Positions 15,869-25,972 of a DNA stretch of 64,000 bases are shown here, one piece after another. This stretch comes from Enterococcus pseudoavium NBRC 100491 (GTDB taxonomy: Bacteria; Bacillota; Bacilli; Lactobacillales; Enterococcaceae). Location of the stretch: contig NZ_BCQF01000003.1 in NCBI RefSeq assembly GCF_001544295.1, positions 1 to 64,000 of the forward strand, given 5' to 3'. Below the pieces are notes generated by a model. The model saw only the letters and a list, made by a program, of their open reading frames with translations, was not told the origin of the DNA and did no database searches. A program made the position numbers and the translations under genes. The first letter of the stretch is position 1; every line of letters begins with the position of its first letter.

Positions 15869-16810
15869 ATGATTTTTGCATATATCAATATTTTCTTCAT
15901 TTTTGTTTTAATGTTTATTGGCTATTTGCTGACCTATAAGCAATGGTTCTCCAATCAAATTGGAGATGCCTTTTCCAAATTAGTCTTGCAGATTGCGCTG
16001 CCTTGCAATATGTTCCTCACAATCACGAAAAACTTTTCCCGAGCGGAATTTCTGCATTTAGTCAGCGGAATGATCATACCTCTGCTTTCCATGTTTCTCA
16101 CCTTTGGCTTCAGTTTTCTTTATCGCCGACTATTTTCAATTTCTTCCCAACGGAAAGGCATTTTTTCTACGATGTTTACTTGTTCCAATACGATTTTTAT
16201 TGGCTTGCCGATCAATTTGGCGATTTTTGGTGAACGTGCTGTTCCCTATGTTTTACTTTACTACATTGTCAACACGACGATCTTTTGGACATTAGGCATT
16301 TATTTCATCGCCCGCGACAATCCGCAGATTGAACAAGCCACAATCAATTTCCACATCGTACCAATCTTAAAGAAAATCTTTTCACCAGCTCTCTTAGGCT
16401 TCTTAATAGGATTGGTCGCCGTTTTAGTCAATTTTTCTGTGCCAAAATCAGTCGCGACTTTTTTAAGTTATCTCGCAAATTTAACTACACCGCTATCGAT
16501 GTTCGTGATTGGGATTATCGTCTACAATGTCGGAATCAAAAATTTAACCTTAAACAAAGATATTCTTGGCGTGCTGATTGGCCGTTATCTGATTTCACCT
16601 TTGATCGTTTGGGGATTAGGACAATGGATCAGCGTGCCACCTTTGATGCTCTCCGTTTTCATCATACAATCAGCAATGCCTGTTCAAAATTCGGTTCCGA
16701 TTCTTGCACGTTCCTACGAGGCCGATCAGCAATTTGCAGCTTCCTCACTCGGCTATTCTGTTTTACTCTATCTCGTTTATATCCCGCTCTTATTAAAATT
16801 GATCTTATAA
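15869..16810 (+). CDS. AEC-family (auxin efflux carrier) transporter
   Basis: A 313-residue integral membrane protein with about ten hydrophobic segments arranged as two five-helix halves. The start FAYINIFFIFVLMFIGYLLTYKQWFS, the CSNTIFIGLPINLAIFG segment and the C-terminal MLSVFIIQSAMPVQNSVPILARSYEAD are family landmarks. In lactic acid bacteria AEC members carry malate, malonate or other organic acids; the substrate cannot be told here. GAGGTG precedes the ATG. It is a single gene between two terminators. A second AEC gene lies at 50486-51394. Confidence 0.85.
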   Translation: MIFAYINIFFIFVLMFIGYLLTYKQWFSNQIGDAFSKLVLQIALPCNMFLTITKNFSRAEFLHLVSGMIIPLLSMFLTFGFSFLYRRLFSISSQRKGIFSTMFTCSNTIFIGLPINLAIFGERAVPYVLLYYIVNTTIFWTLGIYFIARDNPQIEQATINFHIVPILKKIFSPALLGFLIGLVAVLVNFSVPKSVATFLSYLANLTTPLSMFVIGIIVYNVGIKNLTLNKDILGVLIGRYLISPLIVWGLGQWISVPPLMLSVFIIQSAMPVQNSVPILARSYEADQQFAASSLGYSVLLYLVYIPLLLKLIL

Positions 16811-16811
16811 T

Positions 16812-16847
16812 AAAAAGGTGTGACAAGACTTTTGTCACACCTTTTTT
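16812..16847. terminator. Bidirectional terminator between the AEC gene and glyS
   Basis: A 15-bp stem (16812-16826 with 16832-16846) with a short loop, flanked by A- and T-runs, between convergent genes. Confidence 0.9.
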
Positions 16848-16877
16848 GCTTTATTCAGCTTGACGATCTAACTTTTA

Positions 16878-18956
16878 CTATTTCGTAATGATCTTATCGA
16901 TACTTGCTAAAGCATTCGCCATCCGGGCAATAATCGCTAATTGATTCAGACGATTATCGCGAACTTTTTCATCTTCCACCATGATCATCGTTTCATTGAA
17001 GTAACGATCAATCACGGGACGCAAGTTCGTCAAGGTTTGATAATTTTCCGCCATACTTTGGTTAGCAAATTCATCTTCTGCTTCTTTCACCGCAGCATAG
17101 AGTTCCTTTTCACTATCATTTTCAAATAATTTTGGATCAACTTTATAAGTAATCGTGTCTTTTTCCATTTTCTTCGTTAAGTTAATCACCCGTGTCAAAG
17201 CTTCCATTGTTTCTTTGAAATGATCATCGGTCACATGTTGATCAAAAATTTGCGCAGTTTTGAAGATTTGTGCGAGATCATCTTGGTGGGATTCCACGAC
17301 CGCATCGATAATGTCATGACGAACATTTCGAATTTGCAACCGTTGACGCATCCGGCCTTTGAAGAATTCGATCAATTCTTTTTGATCGCGATTGAAATGC
17401 ACGCCGTAATCCAACACATCGGTGTTAATGGCATCCACGATCGCTCCTTGCATATCAGTGAATGGGAAAGTCCACCCTTTATCTTCAACAATCCGGACGA
17501 TTCCGTAAGTTTGACGACGCAAGGCATACGGGTCATTTGAACCACTTGGAATCATATCGACGGCAAAGAATCCTAAAACGCTGTCGATTTTATCAGCAAT
17601 CGCTAAAACGGCACCAATATCTGTTTTCGGTAAATCTCCTTCTGAGGAGATTGGCAAGTAATGTTCACGAATTGCTGTGGCAACAGCCGCCTTTTCTCCT
17701 TTTAACAAGGCATATTTTTCACCCATGATCCCTTGTAATTCAGGAAATTCACCAACCATATTGGTTACTAAGTCAAATTTATAAATTTCTGATGCGCGTT
17801 TCAAGTCAGTTAATTCGTCTGCGGACAAGCCGATTCGTTCGCCAATCACTTGACCGATGACTCCGACCCGTTGCATTTTTTCATACATGCTACCGATTTT
17901 TTCATGGAAGGTGACATTTTTTAATTTTTCGACGCATTCTTCAATCGATAATTTCTTGTCTTCTTCAAAGAAAAATTCAGCATCCTCCAACCGGGCTGCC
18001 AAGACTTTCTGGTTTCCTTTGATGACATTGTCCAATTTTACACTGTTCCCATTGCGAACAGAGATAAAGTGTGGCAATAACATCCCTGCTTGGTTCCGAA
18101 CTTCAAAGTAGCGTTGGTGTTCCTTCATAGAGGTTACCAAAACTTCTTCCGGCACTGATAGGAAACGTTCTTCAAAATCACCGACAAAAGCCGTTGGGTA
18201 TTCCACTAAATTGGTCACTTCTTCTAATAAATCAGGATCAAGCTCGATCACCCATTTATTTTTTTCCGCAATTTCTTGGATTTGTTCTACAATCATTTGT
18301 TGTCGCTTATGAGCGTCTGCAATCACAAATTGTTCTTCTAATTTTGTTTCGTACTCGCTAGGATTTGCTAACTCGATCTGATCTCCTAGGAAACGATGTC
18401 CAGCCGTTGTGCGTCCAGTTTGGACATCCAATAGCTCAAATGGAATCACTTCATCATTCAACAAGGCTACGATCCAATGAATTGGGCGAATATATTCAAA
18501 CATCGTATCGCCCCAGTGCATCATCGTTGGAAAGTTCATACTTTTCACAACATCTAAAAGTCCGGTCAAGACTTCTTTACTTTCTTTACCGTGGATATAT
18601 TTTGTAACGTATACATATTCCACTCCATTTAATTCACGAAACGTAATCGCATCCGTAGTCAAACCTTGGCCACGGACAAATCCTTCGGCTGCTTTGCTCC
18701 AGTTACCTTCTGCATCTTGCGCAATTTTCTTTGCTGGCCCTTTGACTTCTTCTTGCACGTCATCTTGACGGTCTGGAAGATTGGTTACCCGAATCGCTAA
18801 ACGCCGTGGCGTTGAAAAGGTTTCGATTGAATCAAAAGTTAAATTATTTTCTGCTAAAAATTTTGAAACACGTTCTTCTAATTGTTTGATACTTGGCCAA
18901 ACCACGTGGGCTGGCACTTCTTCTAATCCGATTTCTAATAATAAATTTTTCGCCAT
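16878..18956 (-). CDS. glyS: Glycyl-tRNA synthetase beta subunit
   Basis: A 692-residue beta subunit of the bacterial alpha2beta2 glycyl-tRNA synthetase. It provides tRNA recognition through its HD-like and C-terminal anticodon-binding domains. The start [19 protein letters not shown], the internal [13 protein letters not shown], and the [15 protein letters not shown] near residue 510 are typical. GGAGG lies at the end of glyQ nine bases before its ATG. It is the second gene of the T-box-controlled glyQS operon. Confidence 0.97.
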   Translation of the reverse strand: MAKNLLLEIGLEEVPAHVVWPSIKQLEERVSKFLAENNLTFDSIETFSTPRRLAIRVTNLPDRQDDVQEEVKGPAKKIAQDAEGNWSKAAEGFVRGQGLTTDAITFRELNGVEYVYVTKYIHGKESKEVLTGLLDVVKSMNFPTMMHWGDTMFEYIRPIHWIVALLNDEVIPFELLDVQTGRTTAGHRFLGDQIELANPSEYETKLEEQFVIADAHKRQQMIVEQIQEIAEKNKWVIELDPDLLEEVTNLVEYPTAFVGDFEERFLSVPEEVLVTSMKEHQRYFEVRNQAGMLLPHFISVRNGNSVKLDNVIKGNQKVLAARLEDAEFFFEEDKKLSIEECVEKLKNVTFHEKIGSMYEKMQRVGVIGQVIGERIGLSADELTDLKRASEIYKFDLVTNMVGEFPELQGIMGEKYALLKGEKAAVATAIREHYLPISSEGDLPKTDIGAVLAIADKIDSVLGFFAVDMIPSGSNDPYALRRQTYGIVRIVEDKGWTFPFTDMQGAIVDAINTDVLDYGVHFNRDQKELIEFFKGRMRQRLQIRNVRHDIIDAVVESHQDDLAQIFKTAQIFDQHVTDDHFKETMEALTRVINLTKKMEKDTITYKVDPKLFENDSEKELYAAVKEAEDEFANQSMAENYQTLTNLRPVIDRYFNETMIMVEDEKVRDNRLNQLAIIARMANALASIDKIITK

Positions 18957-18957
18957 C

Positions 18958-19845
18958 TTATTTGCCCTCCTGATTCAATAATGGGAAGCCTAATTTTTCT
19001 CGTTCCGCTACGAAGATCTTCGCAACTGCCCGCGCCATATTCCGAATTCGCGCTAAATAGCCGGCACGTTCGGTAACTGAAACTGCTCCACGAGCGTCTA
19101 ATAAGTTAAAGGTGTGGCTGCATTTCAAAATATAATCGTAGGCCGGGTGGACTAGATTTTCATCGATGCAACGTTTGGCTTCTTTTTCAAATTTTTCAAA
19201 ATTATCTAACAACATTGCTTGGTCACTTTCTTCAAAGGAATATTTGGAATGCTCATATTCCGGTTGCTTGAAGATTTCACCGTATTTAACACCAGCACTC
19301 CATTCCAAGTCATAAACACTGTCGACTTCTTGAATGTATGAAGCTAAGCGTTCCAAACCATAGGTCAATTCAGAGGTCACCGGATTGACTTGCAAGCCAC
19401 CGACTTGTTGGAAATAGGTAAATTGGGTGATTTCCATACCATCTAACCAAACTTCCCAACCAACACCGGCACAACCCATCGACGGGTTTTCCCAGTTATC
19501 TTCGACAAAACGGATGTCATGTTCTAACGGATCAACACCCAATAAACGTAGACTTTCTAAATATAATTCTTGAATATTTTTAGGTGACGGTTTCATCACC
19601 ACTTGGAATTGATGGTGTTGATACAAACGGTTGGGATTTTCCCCGTAACGGCCATCAGCTGGACGCCGGGATGGTTCAACATATGCTGCCCGCCAAGGTT
19701 CTGGTCCAATCGCCCGTAAAAAAGTATAGGGACTCATGGTTCCCGCTCCTTTTTCTGTATCATAGGCTTGCATCAACATACAGCCATTTTCCGACCAAAA
19801 TTTTTGTAACGTCAAAATCATTTCTTGCACCGTTAATTTGCTCAT
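18958..19845 (-). CDS. glyQ: Glycyl-tRNA synthetase alpha subunit
   Basis: A 295-residue class II catalytic subunit that makes glycyl-adenylate. Conserved parts visible in order are [60 protein letters not shown], and [19 protein letters not shown] at the C-terminus. CAGGAGGAAA precedes the ATG. It is transcribed from a promoter about 530 bases upstream through a T-box leader. A long untranslated stretch lies between the T-box terminator and this start. Confidence 0.98.
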   Translation of the reverse strand: MSKLTVQEMILTLQKFWSENGCMLMQAYDTEKGAGTMSPYTFLRAIGPEPWRAAYVEPSRRPADGRYGENPNRLYQHHQFQVVMKPSPKNIQELYLESLRLLGVDPLEHDIRFVEDNWENPSMGCAGVGWEVWLDGMEITQFTYFQQVGGLQVNPVTSELTYGLERLASYIQEVDSVYDLEWSAGVKYGEIFKQPEYEHSKYSFEESDQAMLLDNFEKFEKEAKRCIDENLVHPAYDYILKCSHTFNLLDARGAVSVTERAGYLARIRNMARAVAKIFVAEREKLGFPLLNQEGK

Positions 19846-20163
19846 TTCGTTTCCTCCTGTTTAATTATTGAAGTCTATTTTTCTTTTAACTTGTAGGGCG
19901 GCTAACTCTTCTCCCAGCGGAACTCACAGTCGACTTAAAAATTTATACTTATCATCGCCGACATATCATCCAACTAAACGACTTGTCACAATGTTCAATA
20001 CAAAAATCCTATTAAATTTCTCAATTGATACAAAACTGTGAAAAGTTGGACTGACAGCTATCTTGGCATTAAGGACACATTTTTCAAAAAAACTTGAAAA
20101 ATGTCCTTATCATCGTTTTGCATACGATTCCACTAACCCGCTAAAGCGGGAAGTGGAACTCGC
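19846..20163 (-). other. Long untranslated region between the T-box terminator and glyQ, with two hairpins
   Basis: About 318 bases with no gene. It holds a 15-bp hairpin with a two-base bulge (20071-20087 with 20094-20108) and a nested hairpin (TTCCACT/AGTGGAA and CCCGCT/AGCGGG within 20113-20167) that belongs to a repeat family. Neither has a T-run on the minus strand. glyQ messages that read through the T-box would contain both structures. Confidence 0.6.
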
Positions 20164-20167
20164 AAAA
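20113..20167 (-). repeat. Structured intergenic repeat, copy B
   Basis: On the minus strand it reads TTTGCGAGTTCCACTTCCCG onward, and 45 of 55 bases match the copy at 46838-46892, with every difference a transition. It folds into three nested stems: TTTGC/GCAAA, TTCCACT/AGTGGAA and CCCGCT/AGCGGG. Confidence 0.65.
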
Positions 20168-20366
20168 AAGTCCCCATGCCGAAAAGAATAATCGGCATAG
20201 GGACGTATCAACGCGGTTCCACCCTACTTCCAAGCACATGCTTGGCAGCTTTAACTAAACGTGCTCACAAACGCCAACAAAATTTGTTTCCCTTTCAGGC
20301 TCCCACTCTCCCTGACTCGCTGTGTTTTCCACAAATTTTTAATTTGATCATCGCACCTATTCAACT
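20164..20366 (-). promoter_or_regulatory. Glycine T-box riboswitch of glyQS
   Basis: On the minus strand the T-box sequence AGGGTGGAACCGCG lies at 20212-20225. It is followed by a terminator hairpin (about 20170-20205) and a T-run at 20164-20169. The upstream part forms Stem I with an AGGGAGAGTGGG-type loop, and a GGC glycine codon in GTTGGCGTTTG is the likely specifier. Uncharged tRNA-Gly should stabilise the antiterminator and turn on glyQS. Confidence 0.92.
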
Positions 20367-20373
20367 TGTTTCT

Positions 20374-20403
20374 ATAATAGCGACACCAGACCCCTTTTGT
20401 CAA
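20374..20403 (-). promoter_or_regulatory. glyQS promoter
   Basis: A consensus TTGACA (20398-20403) and TATTAT (20374-20379) on the minus strand separated by 18 bases, just upstream of Stem I of the T-box. Confidence 0.75.
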
Positions 20404-20536
20404 ATCTTTCTGCTATGTAAGCTACGCTTCTCATAGTCTGGATAATACAAAATATTTGATCAGAACATTGGACCAATCACCTGATGTGTCCTTTAGTAGA
20501 ATCGTAGCCATCTGAAACTAAATTTCTTGATACGTT

Positions 20537-21364
20537 CTAGTCAAAAGGAATCGCTTGAAAAATACCATCCTTCAACTGCATCGTCTCGGTAAAGCCAATC
20601 GCTTTTAATAATTCGACAGTCTCAGGAAAATGGCAGGTCAAGGTGGTCGTCTCATGACTGTCGCTTGTGATAATAACCGGGCAGTCTCGCTTCTTTAACT
20701 GCTTCAAGAGGAAAGGATTCGGATAAGGTGTCGTTCGCCAATTACGAGAAATCGCGCCTGTGTTGATCTCAACCATACCATCATAGGTTTGGATAATATC
20801 AATCACATCGTTCAGCGCTTTTAAAGCAATCGCTTGATACTCAGAACTCTCTTCATCCAACCAAGGGTTCTTTTCATTAAATTTTGTAATCAGATCAAAA
20901 TGACCCACGATCTTCGAATGATTCTGCTGGATATGCTTTACCACAGTATCGTAAAAATCGCGCACCATCATCAGTTTATCGCCTTGGTACCATTCATCCA
21001 AAGTTTTCATCAGACTTTCAGGACTTTCATCGACACTCCGAAAAATCCCTTGCCGTGGCGGAAAGTAATGAACTGAACCCACTGTATAATCATAGCCATC
21101 AATCGGACCCGCACTATAATAATCCCATTCCAATCCCAAACTGATATTTAACTGGCCCGTCATTTTTTTCTTTAGCTCACGTAACGCGGCCTGATAAGCC
21201 ACTTCATTTTGTACACCTGGACAACTTGGGTCAAAAAGTGCTGGGGAATGGCAGGTAAAGCCTAAATCGGTAAAACCCAAATCGATGGCCGCTTGCGCCA
21301 TCTCTTCCAAAGTTGCTTTACCATCACACCACGTACTGTGGGTATGAGCATTCGAATAGAACAT
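20537..21364 (-). CDS. hisJ: Histidinol-phosphatase, PHP type
   Basis: A 275-residue PHP-domain phosphatase that converts histidinol phosphate to histidinol. The metal-binding motifs are visible: NAHTHSTWCDGK at the N-terminus, LGLEWDYY near residue 80, VGHFDLI near residue 157, the EINTGA segment near residue 201, and TSDSHETT near residue 237. AGGAGGTTC precedes the ATG. It is the last gene of the his operon, 114 bases behind hisIE, and its stop lies about 130 bases before the glyQS promoter. Confidence 0.9.
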   Translation of the reverse strand: MFYSNAHTHSTWCDGKATLEEMAQAAIDLGFTDLGFTCHSPALFDPSCPGVQNEVAYQAALRELKKKMTGQLNISLGLEWDYYSAGPIDGYDYTVGSVHYFPPRQGIFRSVDESPESLMKTLDEWYQGDKLMMVRDFYDTVVKHIQQNHSKIVGHFDLITKFNEKNPWLDEESSEYQAIALKALNDVIDIIQTYDGMVEINTGAISRNWRTTPYPNPFLLKQLKKRDCPVIITSDSHETTTLTCHFPETVELLKAIGFTETMQLKDGIFQAIPFD

Positions 21365-21432
21365 CGCTGAACCTCCTAATTCATTTCAAGGGAATCATTT
21401 TTTATAAAAATGAATTTGATTTTCATCATATC

Positions 21433-21478
21433 CACCACTCTACTCAACTTGCCAAAGCAAAAAGTAGAGCTAGCAGCC
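21433..21478 (-). repeat. Structured intergenic repeat, copy C (diverged)
   Basis: On the minus strand GCTAGCTCTACTTTTTGC onward has the same nested design as the copies at 20113 and 46838: outer CTCTACT/AGTAGAG, inner TTGC/GCAA and a shared CTTT loop. Sequence identity is only about 60-65 percent. It lies between hisIE and hisJ. Confidence 0.45.
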
Positions 21479-22111
21479 TTATTGCATCGGTTCTTGTTTA
21501 ACTTTTTTATCGACTACGTGGCGGTTCGCTAATTCTTGACGCACTTCTGCCAAATCGATGCCCATTTCCACCATCAATACAAGAACATGATAGACCAAAT
21601 CAGAAATTTCAAAAACGGTTTCTTCGTGATCTTCCTTCATCGCACCGATCACGACTTCCGTTGATTCTTCCCCAACTTTTTTCAAGATTTTTTCGATACC
21701 TTTTTCAAACAGGTAGCTGGTATAACTACCTTCCTGCGGTATTTCTTTACGACCTTTAACCAGCTCATACAGCGTATCGATTGTTGCTTGCTGGTCATTG
21801 CCATACAAAATTTCATTGAAGCAACTTTCAGTTCCTGTATGGCAAGCTGGTCCATCTTTTCTGACCTTTGCTACTAAAGCATCCTGATCACAGTCTAGTT
21901 TTAAGGAAACAAGATGCTGATAATTGCCACTAGTTTCACCTTTACGCCATAATTCCTTACGACTGCGTGAATAGAAGGTCATCAATTGATCCTTCAATGT
22001 CAATTCATAACTTTCTTGATTCATATAAGCCAACGTCAAGACTTCATCGGTCTCGACATCCTGCACAATCACAGGGATCAAGCCTTGTTTGTCAAATTTT
22101 AGTTCAGTCAT
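21479..22111 (-). CDS. hisIE: Bifunctional phosphoribosyl-AMP cyclohydrolase/phosphoribosyl-ATP pyrophosphatase
   Basis: A 210-residue fusion doing steps 2 and 3 of histidine synthesis. The HisI part (about 1-110) has the metal-binding LKLDCDQDALVAKVRKDGPACHTG. The HisE part (about 115-205) has a four-helix pyrophosphatase core with GEESTEVVIGAMKEDHEETVFEISDLVYH, whose acidic residues bind magnesium. The fusion is common in bacteria. AGGAGGGAA precedes the ATG, and a 97-base gap separates it from hisF, so it is not overlap-coupled. Confidence 0.96.
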   Translation of the reverse strand: MTELKFDKQGLIPVIVQDVETDEVLTLAYMNQESYELTLKDQLMTFYSRSRKELWRKGETSGNYQHLVSLKLDCDQDALVAKVRKDGPACHTGTESCFNEILYGNDQQATIDTLYELVKGRKEIPQEGSYTSYLFEKGIEKILKKVGEESTEVVIGAMKEDHEETVFEISDLVYHVLVLMVEMGIDLAEVRQELANRHVVDKKVKQEPMQ

Positions 22112-22208
22112 GTTGTTCCCTCCTGATTCATATTAATGTAATCATTTTTCATGCCGGATACCATTTTCTTATTACGCTAAAACATAAGAAATTAGTCGAC
22201 TTAATCAC

Positions 22209-22967
22209 CTAAACAATCCGGACAGGGATATCTGCCGTCATCAATTGTTTTTTTAGCTCTGGAATCTTTACTTCCCCGTAATGGAAAATCGATGCAGCTA
22301 AGCCCGCTTCGATTTTCGGTAATTGAAATAAATCAATGAAGTCTTCACCTTTTCCGGCACCGCCAGAGGCCACGATCGGCAGAGTGGTGATTTCGCTGAC
22401 TGCTTTTAGCAGTTCCAAATCAAAACCCTGTTTCACGCCATCGGTATCCATGCTATTGATGACCAATTCACCCGCACCCAGCTGCTCGCCTTGGCGAATC
22501 CATTCTAAAGCTTCCATTCCGGTGTCTTCACGGCCGCCCTTGGCAAAAACATGCCACTGATCACCGACCCGGCGGATGTCCACGGACAAAACAACACACT
22601 GGCTGCCGTAACGTTTCGCCCCTTCTTCGATCAACTGTGGGCGTCTGATGGCACCTGAATTGACACTAACTTTATCCGCACCGCAATTCAAGACCCGTTC
22701 AAAGTCAGAAACTTCATTGATTCCGCCACCGACTGTCAAAGGAATAAAGACTTCTGAAGCGACACCCTTCAAAATATCCGTAAACAAGCCGCGTTCTTCT
22801 GCTGAAGCCGTGATGTCATAAAAAACTAATTCATCTGCTCCTTGCTCGTTGTAAAAACGGGCTAAAGTCACTGGATCATTGACATCTTGCAGCCCAGCAA
22901 AATTAACTCCCTTAACTACACGTCCATCGCGAACATCTAAGCAGGGAACAATTCGTTTTGCGATCAT
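22209..22967 (-). CDS. hisF: Imidazole glycerol phosphate synthase, cyclase subunit
   Basis: A 252-residue TIM-barrel that makes IGP and AICAR from PRFAR using ammonia from HisH. The catalytic aspartates are in the typical positions: IVPCLDVRDGRVVKG at the N-terminus and INSMDTDGVKQGFDLEL in the middle. The phosphate-binding TVGGGI and VASGGAGK loops are present. It overlaps hisA by four bases (ATGA). Confidence 0.98.
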   Translation of the reverse strand: MIAKRIVPCLDVRDGRVVKGVNFAGLQDVNDPVTLARFYNEQGADELVFYDITASAEERGLFTDILKGVASEVFIPLTVGGGINEVSDFERVLNCGADKVSVNSGAIRRPQLIEEGAKRYGSQCVVLSVDIRRVGDQWHVFAKGGREDTGMEALEWIRQGEQLGAGELVINSMDTDGVKQGFDLELLKAVSEITTLPIVASGGAGKGEDFIDLFQLPKIEAGLAASIFHYGEVKIPELKKQLMTADIPVRIV

Positions 22968-23686
22968 TGGTCCTCCTCCTTGCCTGCAGCTAGAACATCT
23001 TCCAGTTTCAAACTGCCATTGTACAATGACTTGCCGACGATCGCGCTGGAAACACCCAGCTGCTTCAATCCTTCGATATCCTCTAAAGAGGCGACACCGC
23101 CAGAAGCGACGATCTCAATCTTTAACTGATTGAGTTTTTCATATAGCGGCAGGTTGATCCCTTCACCCGTCCCATCGCGAGAAATTTCGGTAAAGATGAT
23201 CGTTTCAGCGCCCCACGCAACTAGTTGCTGGCAGAACTCAAAGGCATCCGTTTCGGTTTTTTCTAGCCAACCTTCGACGGCGACTTTTTCATCCTTGGCA
23301 TCGACACCAATCGCGATTTTACTGCCATATTTTTTCAGCATCGCTTGGGTGAATTTGGGATCTTTTTGAGCGATCGTACCTAGAATGACCCGATCCACCC
23401 CTGCCGATAAGCAGTGCTCGATCGTTTCTTCATCACGGATCCCGCCGCCGACTTCAACAAACAGATTGGTGTTCTCAACAATTTTTTTGGCTGTTTCAAA
23501 ATAATGCAGCTTGCCTGCCTTGGCACCATCTAAATCAACGAGATGCAAATACTGGGCGCCAGCCTTTTCAAACGACTGGGCAAAGGCCACTGGATCATCA
23601 CCAAAAACTTCTTTTTGCTGATAGTCCCCTTGATACAGTCGGACAACTTTTTGATCTAAAAGATCAATTGCTGGAAAAATCTTCAT
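22964..23686 (-). CDS. hisA: ProFAR isomerase
   Basis: A 240-residue TIM-barrel isomerase that opens the ribose of ProFAR by an Amadori rearrangement. The general base Asp is in PAIDLLDQKVVRL, the general acid in TEISRDGTGEG, and the two phosphate loops are EVGGGIRD and VASGGVAS. It overlaps hisH upstream and hisF downstream by four bases each, so the three are translationally coupled. Confidence 0.98.
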   Translation of the reverse strand: MKIFPAIDLLDQKVVRLYQGDYQQKEVFGDDPVAFAQSFEKAGAQYLHLVDLDGAKAGKLHYFETAKKIVENTNLFVEVGGGIRDEETIEHCLSAGVDRVILGTIAQKDPKFTQAMLKKYGSKIAIGVDAKDEKVAVEGWLEKTETDAFEFCQQLVAWGAETIIFTEISRDGTGEGINLPLYEKLNQLKIEIVASGGVASLEDIEGLKQLGVSSAIVGKSLYNGSLKLEDVLAAGKEEDQ

Positions 23687-24309
23687 AGCGGCACCTCCGT
23701 GAATGCTTTTAAGATCTTCAAACCGACAGCTCCACTTTTTTCTGGGTGAAATTGGGTTCCAAATACATTTTTATTTTGCACGATTCCTGGAATCGAGATC
23801 CCATATTCACTGTCAGCAACCAGATACTCCTGGCAATCCGTCGCATAATAGCTGTGGACATAATAAACAAAATCATTTTTCCCCAATGACTTTACTAACG
23901 GACTTTCCTGATTTTGGACATCTAGTTGATTCCAACCGATTTGCGGAACCTTTAAATCGATCTTTGCTTGATCAAAGGTCTCACGCATAGAGACGATTCG
24001 CCCTGGAATCAAGCCTAAACCAGGATGCTCACCGAATTCTTCACTCTTATCAAATAAAAGCTGCATGCCCAGACAAATTCCTAAAAAGGGTTTGCCAGAA
24101 GCCGCTAATGCTTGGATTGGTTCGACTAAAGATAGTTCCTCCAACTTTTTCCGGGCATCACCAAATGCGCCAACACCTGGCAAAATAATCCGTTCCGCTG
24201 ATTTCAATTCATCTAATGAACGGGTAACTTTACATTCCACGCCTAGATATTCCAACGAACGCGACAAACTAAACAAGTTCCCAACGCCATAATCGATAAT
24301 TGCGAGCAT
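23683..24309 (-). CDS. hisH: Imidazole glycerol phosphate synthase, glutaminase subunit
   Basis: A 208-residue class I glutamine amidotransferase that supplies ammonia to HisF. The catalytic triad is visible: nucleophile Cys in PFLGICLGMQLL, and His/Glu in GTQFHPEKSG. The oxyanion strand PGVGAFGD is intact. AAGGAGGTC precedes the ATG, 14 bases after hisB. Confidence 0.98.
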   Translation of the reverse strand: MLAIIDYGVGNLFSLSRSLEYLGVECKVTRSLDELKSAERIILPGVGAFGDARKKLEELSLVEPIQALAASGKPFLGICLGMQLLFDKSEEFGEHPGLGLIPGRIVSMRETFDQAKIDLKVPQIGWNQLDVQNQESPLVKSLGKNDFVYYVHSYYATDCQEYLVADSEYGISIPGIVQNKNVFGTQFHPEKSGAVGLKILKAFTEVPL

Positions 24310-24323
24310 AGTTGACCTCCTTC

Positions 24324-24917
24324 TTAGTTGATCGTTCCTTTTGTTGATGGAATCTCATCTGGTGCTAACTGATTGATTGCCACCGCTTCACCTAATGCGC
24401 GTCCGAAGCCCTTGAAGCAAGCTTCCACGATATGATGACTATTTTTACCGACGATTTGATGGAGATGAATCGTCGCACCTAATTCACGCGCAAACGCAAT
24501 AAAAAATTCCTCAACTAATTCCGTATCAAATTGTGTGCCAATTTTTTCACTCGGAATATCCAATTCAACCACCGCCATGCCGCGTCCACTGATGTCAATG
24601 GCAGTCATGACCAAGGCTTCATCCATCGGTAATAAGAAGCTGCCATAACGCGTAATCCCTCGGCGCTCACCGAGACTCTCGGAAAAAGCCCGACCAATCG
24701 CAATCGCGACATCTTCAGTCGTATGGTGTGCATCAACTGCAATATCCCCCTCACAGACTAGCTCAAGATCGAAACGTCCATGCCGGACAAATAATTCCAA
24801 CATATGGTCTAAAAAACCAACTCCCGTTTTGATTGTCTGCTTCCCTGTGCCGTCAACTGATAATGTTAGCTGAATCTTTGTTTCGGATGTATTGCGGATC
24901 ACTTCTGCTTTTCTCAT
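24324..24917 (-). CDS. hisB: Imidazoleglycerol-phosphate dehydratase
   Basis: A 197-residue monofunctional dehydratase, without the phosphatase domain found in enterobacterial HisB, consistent with the separate hisJ. The duplicated metal-binding motifs are visible: DHMLE and DAHHTTEDVAIAIG, then the second-half IVGKNSHHIVEACFK. The ATG at 24915-24917 overlaps the hisC stop by four bases and has GAGGTG upstream; a longer frame inside hisC has no support. Confidence 0.97.
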   Translation of the reverse strand: MRKAEVIRNTSETKIQLTLSVDGTGKQTIKTGVGFLDHMLELFVRHGRFDLELVCEGDIAVDAHHTTEDVAIAIGRAFSESLGERRGITRYGSFLLPMDEALVMTAIDISGRGMAVVELDIPSEKIGTQFDTELVEEFFIAFARELGATIHLHQIVGKNSHHIVEACFKGFGRALGEAVAINQLAPDEIPSTKGTIN

Positions 24918-25972
24918 GACTTCACCTCTGCAAGAATTATTTTTAGTGTGCGTAATAATTGTTCCATCTGTTCCTGAGTGCCCACGGTGATGCGTAAATA
25001 ATCTTTCGTACGGGGCTGATTGAACCAACGAACTAAGATTTTCTGATCTCTTAAGGCTGCAAATAGTGTTTCACCCGCTAGTTTCGGGTGTTTTACGAAT
25101 AAAAAGTTTCCCTGACTATCCGTTTGTTCAAAACCAAGCTGCATTAATTTTTGTTTGCTCCACTCTCTGATTTCGATCGTCTCTTGAATTTTTTGATCGA
25201 CGTAGTCTTGAGCCTGCAGCACAGCGCTACCGGCTGCTTGAGTCAAGCTATTGACATTGTATGGATTTAGACTAAAACGTAGGCGATTCAGATCTGCAAT
25301 CAACTCCGCATTTCCTACCGCAAAACCTAAGCGAGCCCCTGCTAATTGACGGGATTTTGAAAATGTTCCTACGACTAATAAATTTTTATACTGATTAATT
25401 AGAGGCACCATTGATTCTCCGCTAAAATCAATGTAGGCTTCATCCACCACGACTAAACGTTCTGGGTGACGCTCGATAAATTCACAAATTTCTGCTTGCG
25501 GCAGATAAATTCCCGTTGGAGCATTGGGATTTGCAAAAATCACTGTGCCCGGCAACTCATCGTAATCCTTTAAATCAAGTGAAAAATCATTTTTCAGCGG
25601 AACAATAGTTGAATCAACTTGATACAGTCCGCTATAAACTTTATAAAAACCATACGTCACATCGGGAAAAGCGATCCCTTTTTCCGTAAAACCTTGAAAG
25701 ATAAATGAAAGCACTTCATCACTGCCATTACCTAGAATAAGCTGCTCTTCCTTCACACCCAAATATTGAGCCAGTGGTTTCGCCACGATTTCGACTGCAA
25801 TATCTGAATAACGATTTAGTTTTTGCGCCGCCTTGGTAACGGCTACTTGGACACTGGCGGCTGGCGGATAAGGATTTTCATTAGTATTCAGTTTGATATA
25901 TTCTCCTTCATCGGCTTGCTCACCCGGTGTATACGGAGTCAAATCTTGATATTTTCGATTTAAAAATGTCAT
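24914..25972 (-). CDS. hisC: Histidinol-phosphate aminotransferase
   Basis: A 352-residue PLP-dependent class I/II aminotransferase. The PLP lysine lies in VVGTFSKSRQLAGARLGFAVG, and the N-terminal LNTNENPYPP and IFANPNAPTG (PLP ring contacts) are typical of HisC. It transfers an amino group from glutamate to imidazole acetol phosphate. It overlaps hisD and hisB by four bases each. Confidence 0.97.
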   Translation of the reverse strand: MTFLNRKYQDLTPYTPGEQADEGEYIKLNTNENPYPPAASVQVAVTKAAQKLNRYSDIAVEIVAKPLAQYLGVKEEQLILGNGSDEVLSFIFQGFTEKGIAFPDVTYGFYKVYSGLYQVDSTIVPLKNDFSLDLKDYDELPGTVIFANPNAPTGIYLPQAEICEFIERHPERLVVVDEAYIDFSGESMVPLINQYKNLLVVGTFSKSRQLAGARLGFAVGNAELIADLNRLRFSLNPYNVNSLTQAAGSAVLQAQDYVDQKIQETIEIREWSKQKLMQLGFEQTDSQGNFLFVKHPKLAGETLFAALRDQKILVRWFNQPRTKDYLRITVGTQEQMEQLLRTLKIILAEVKS

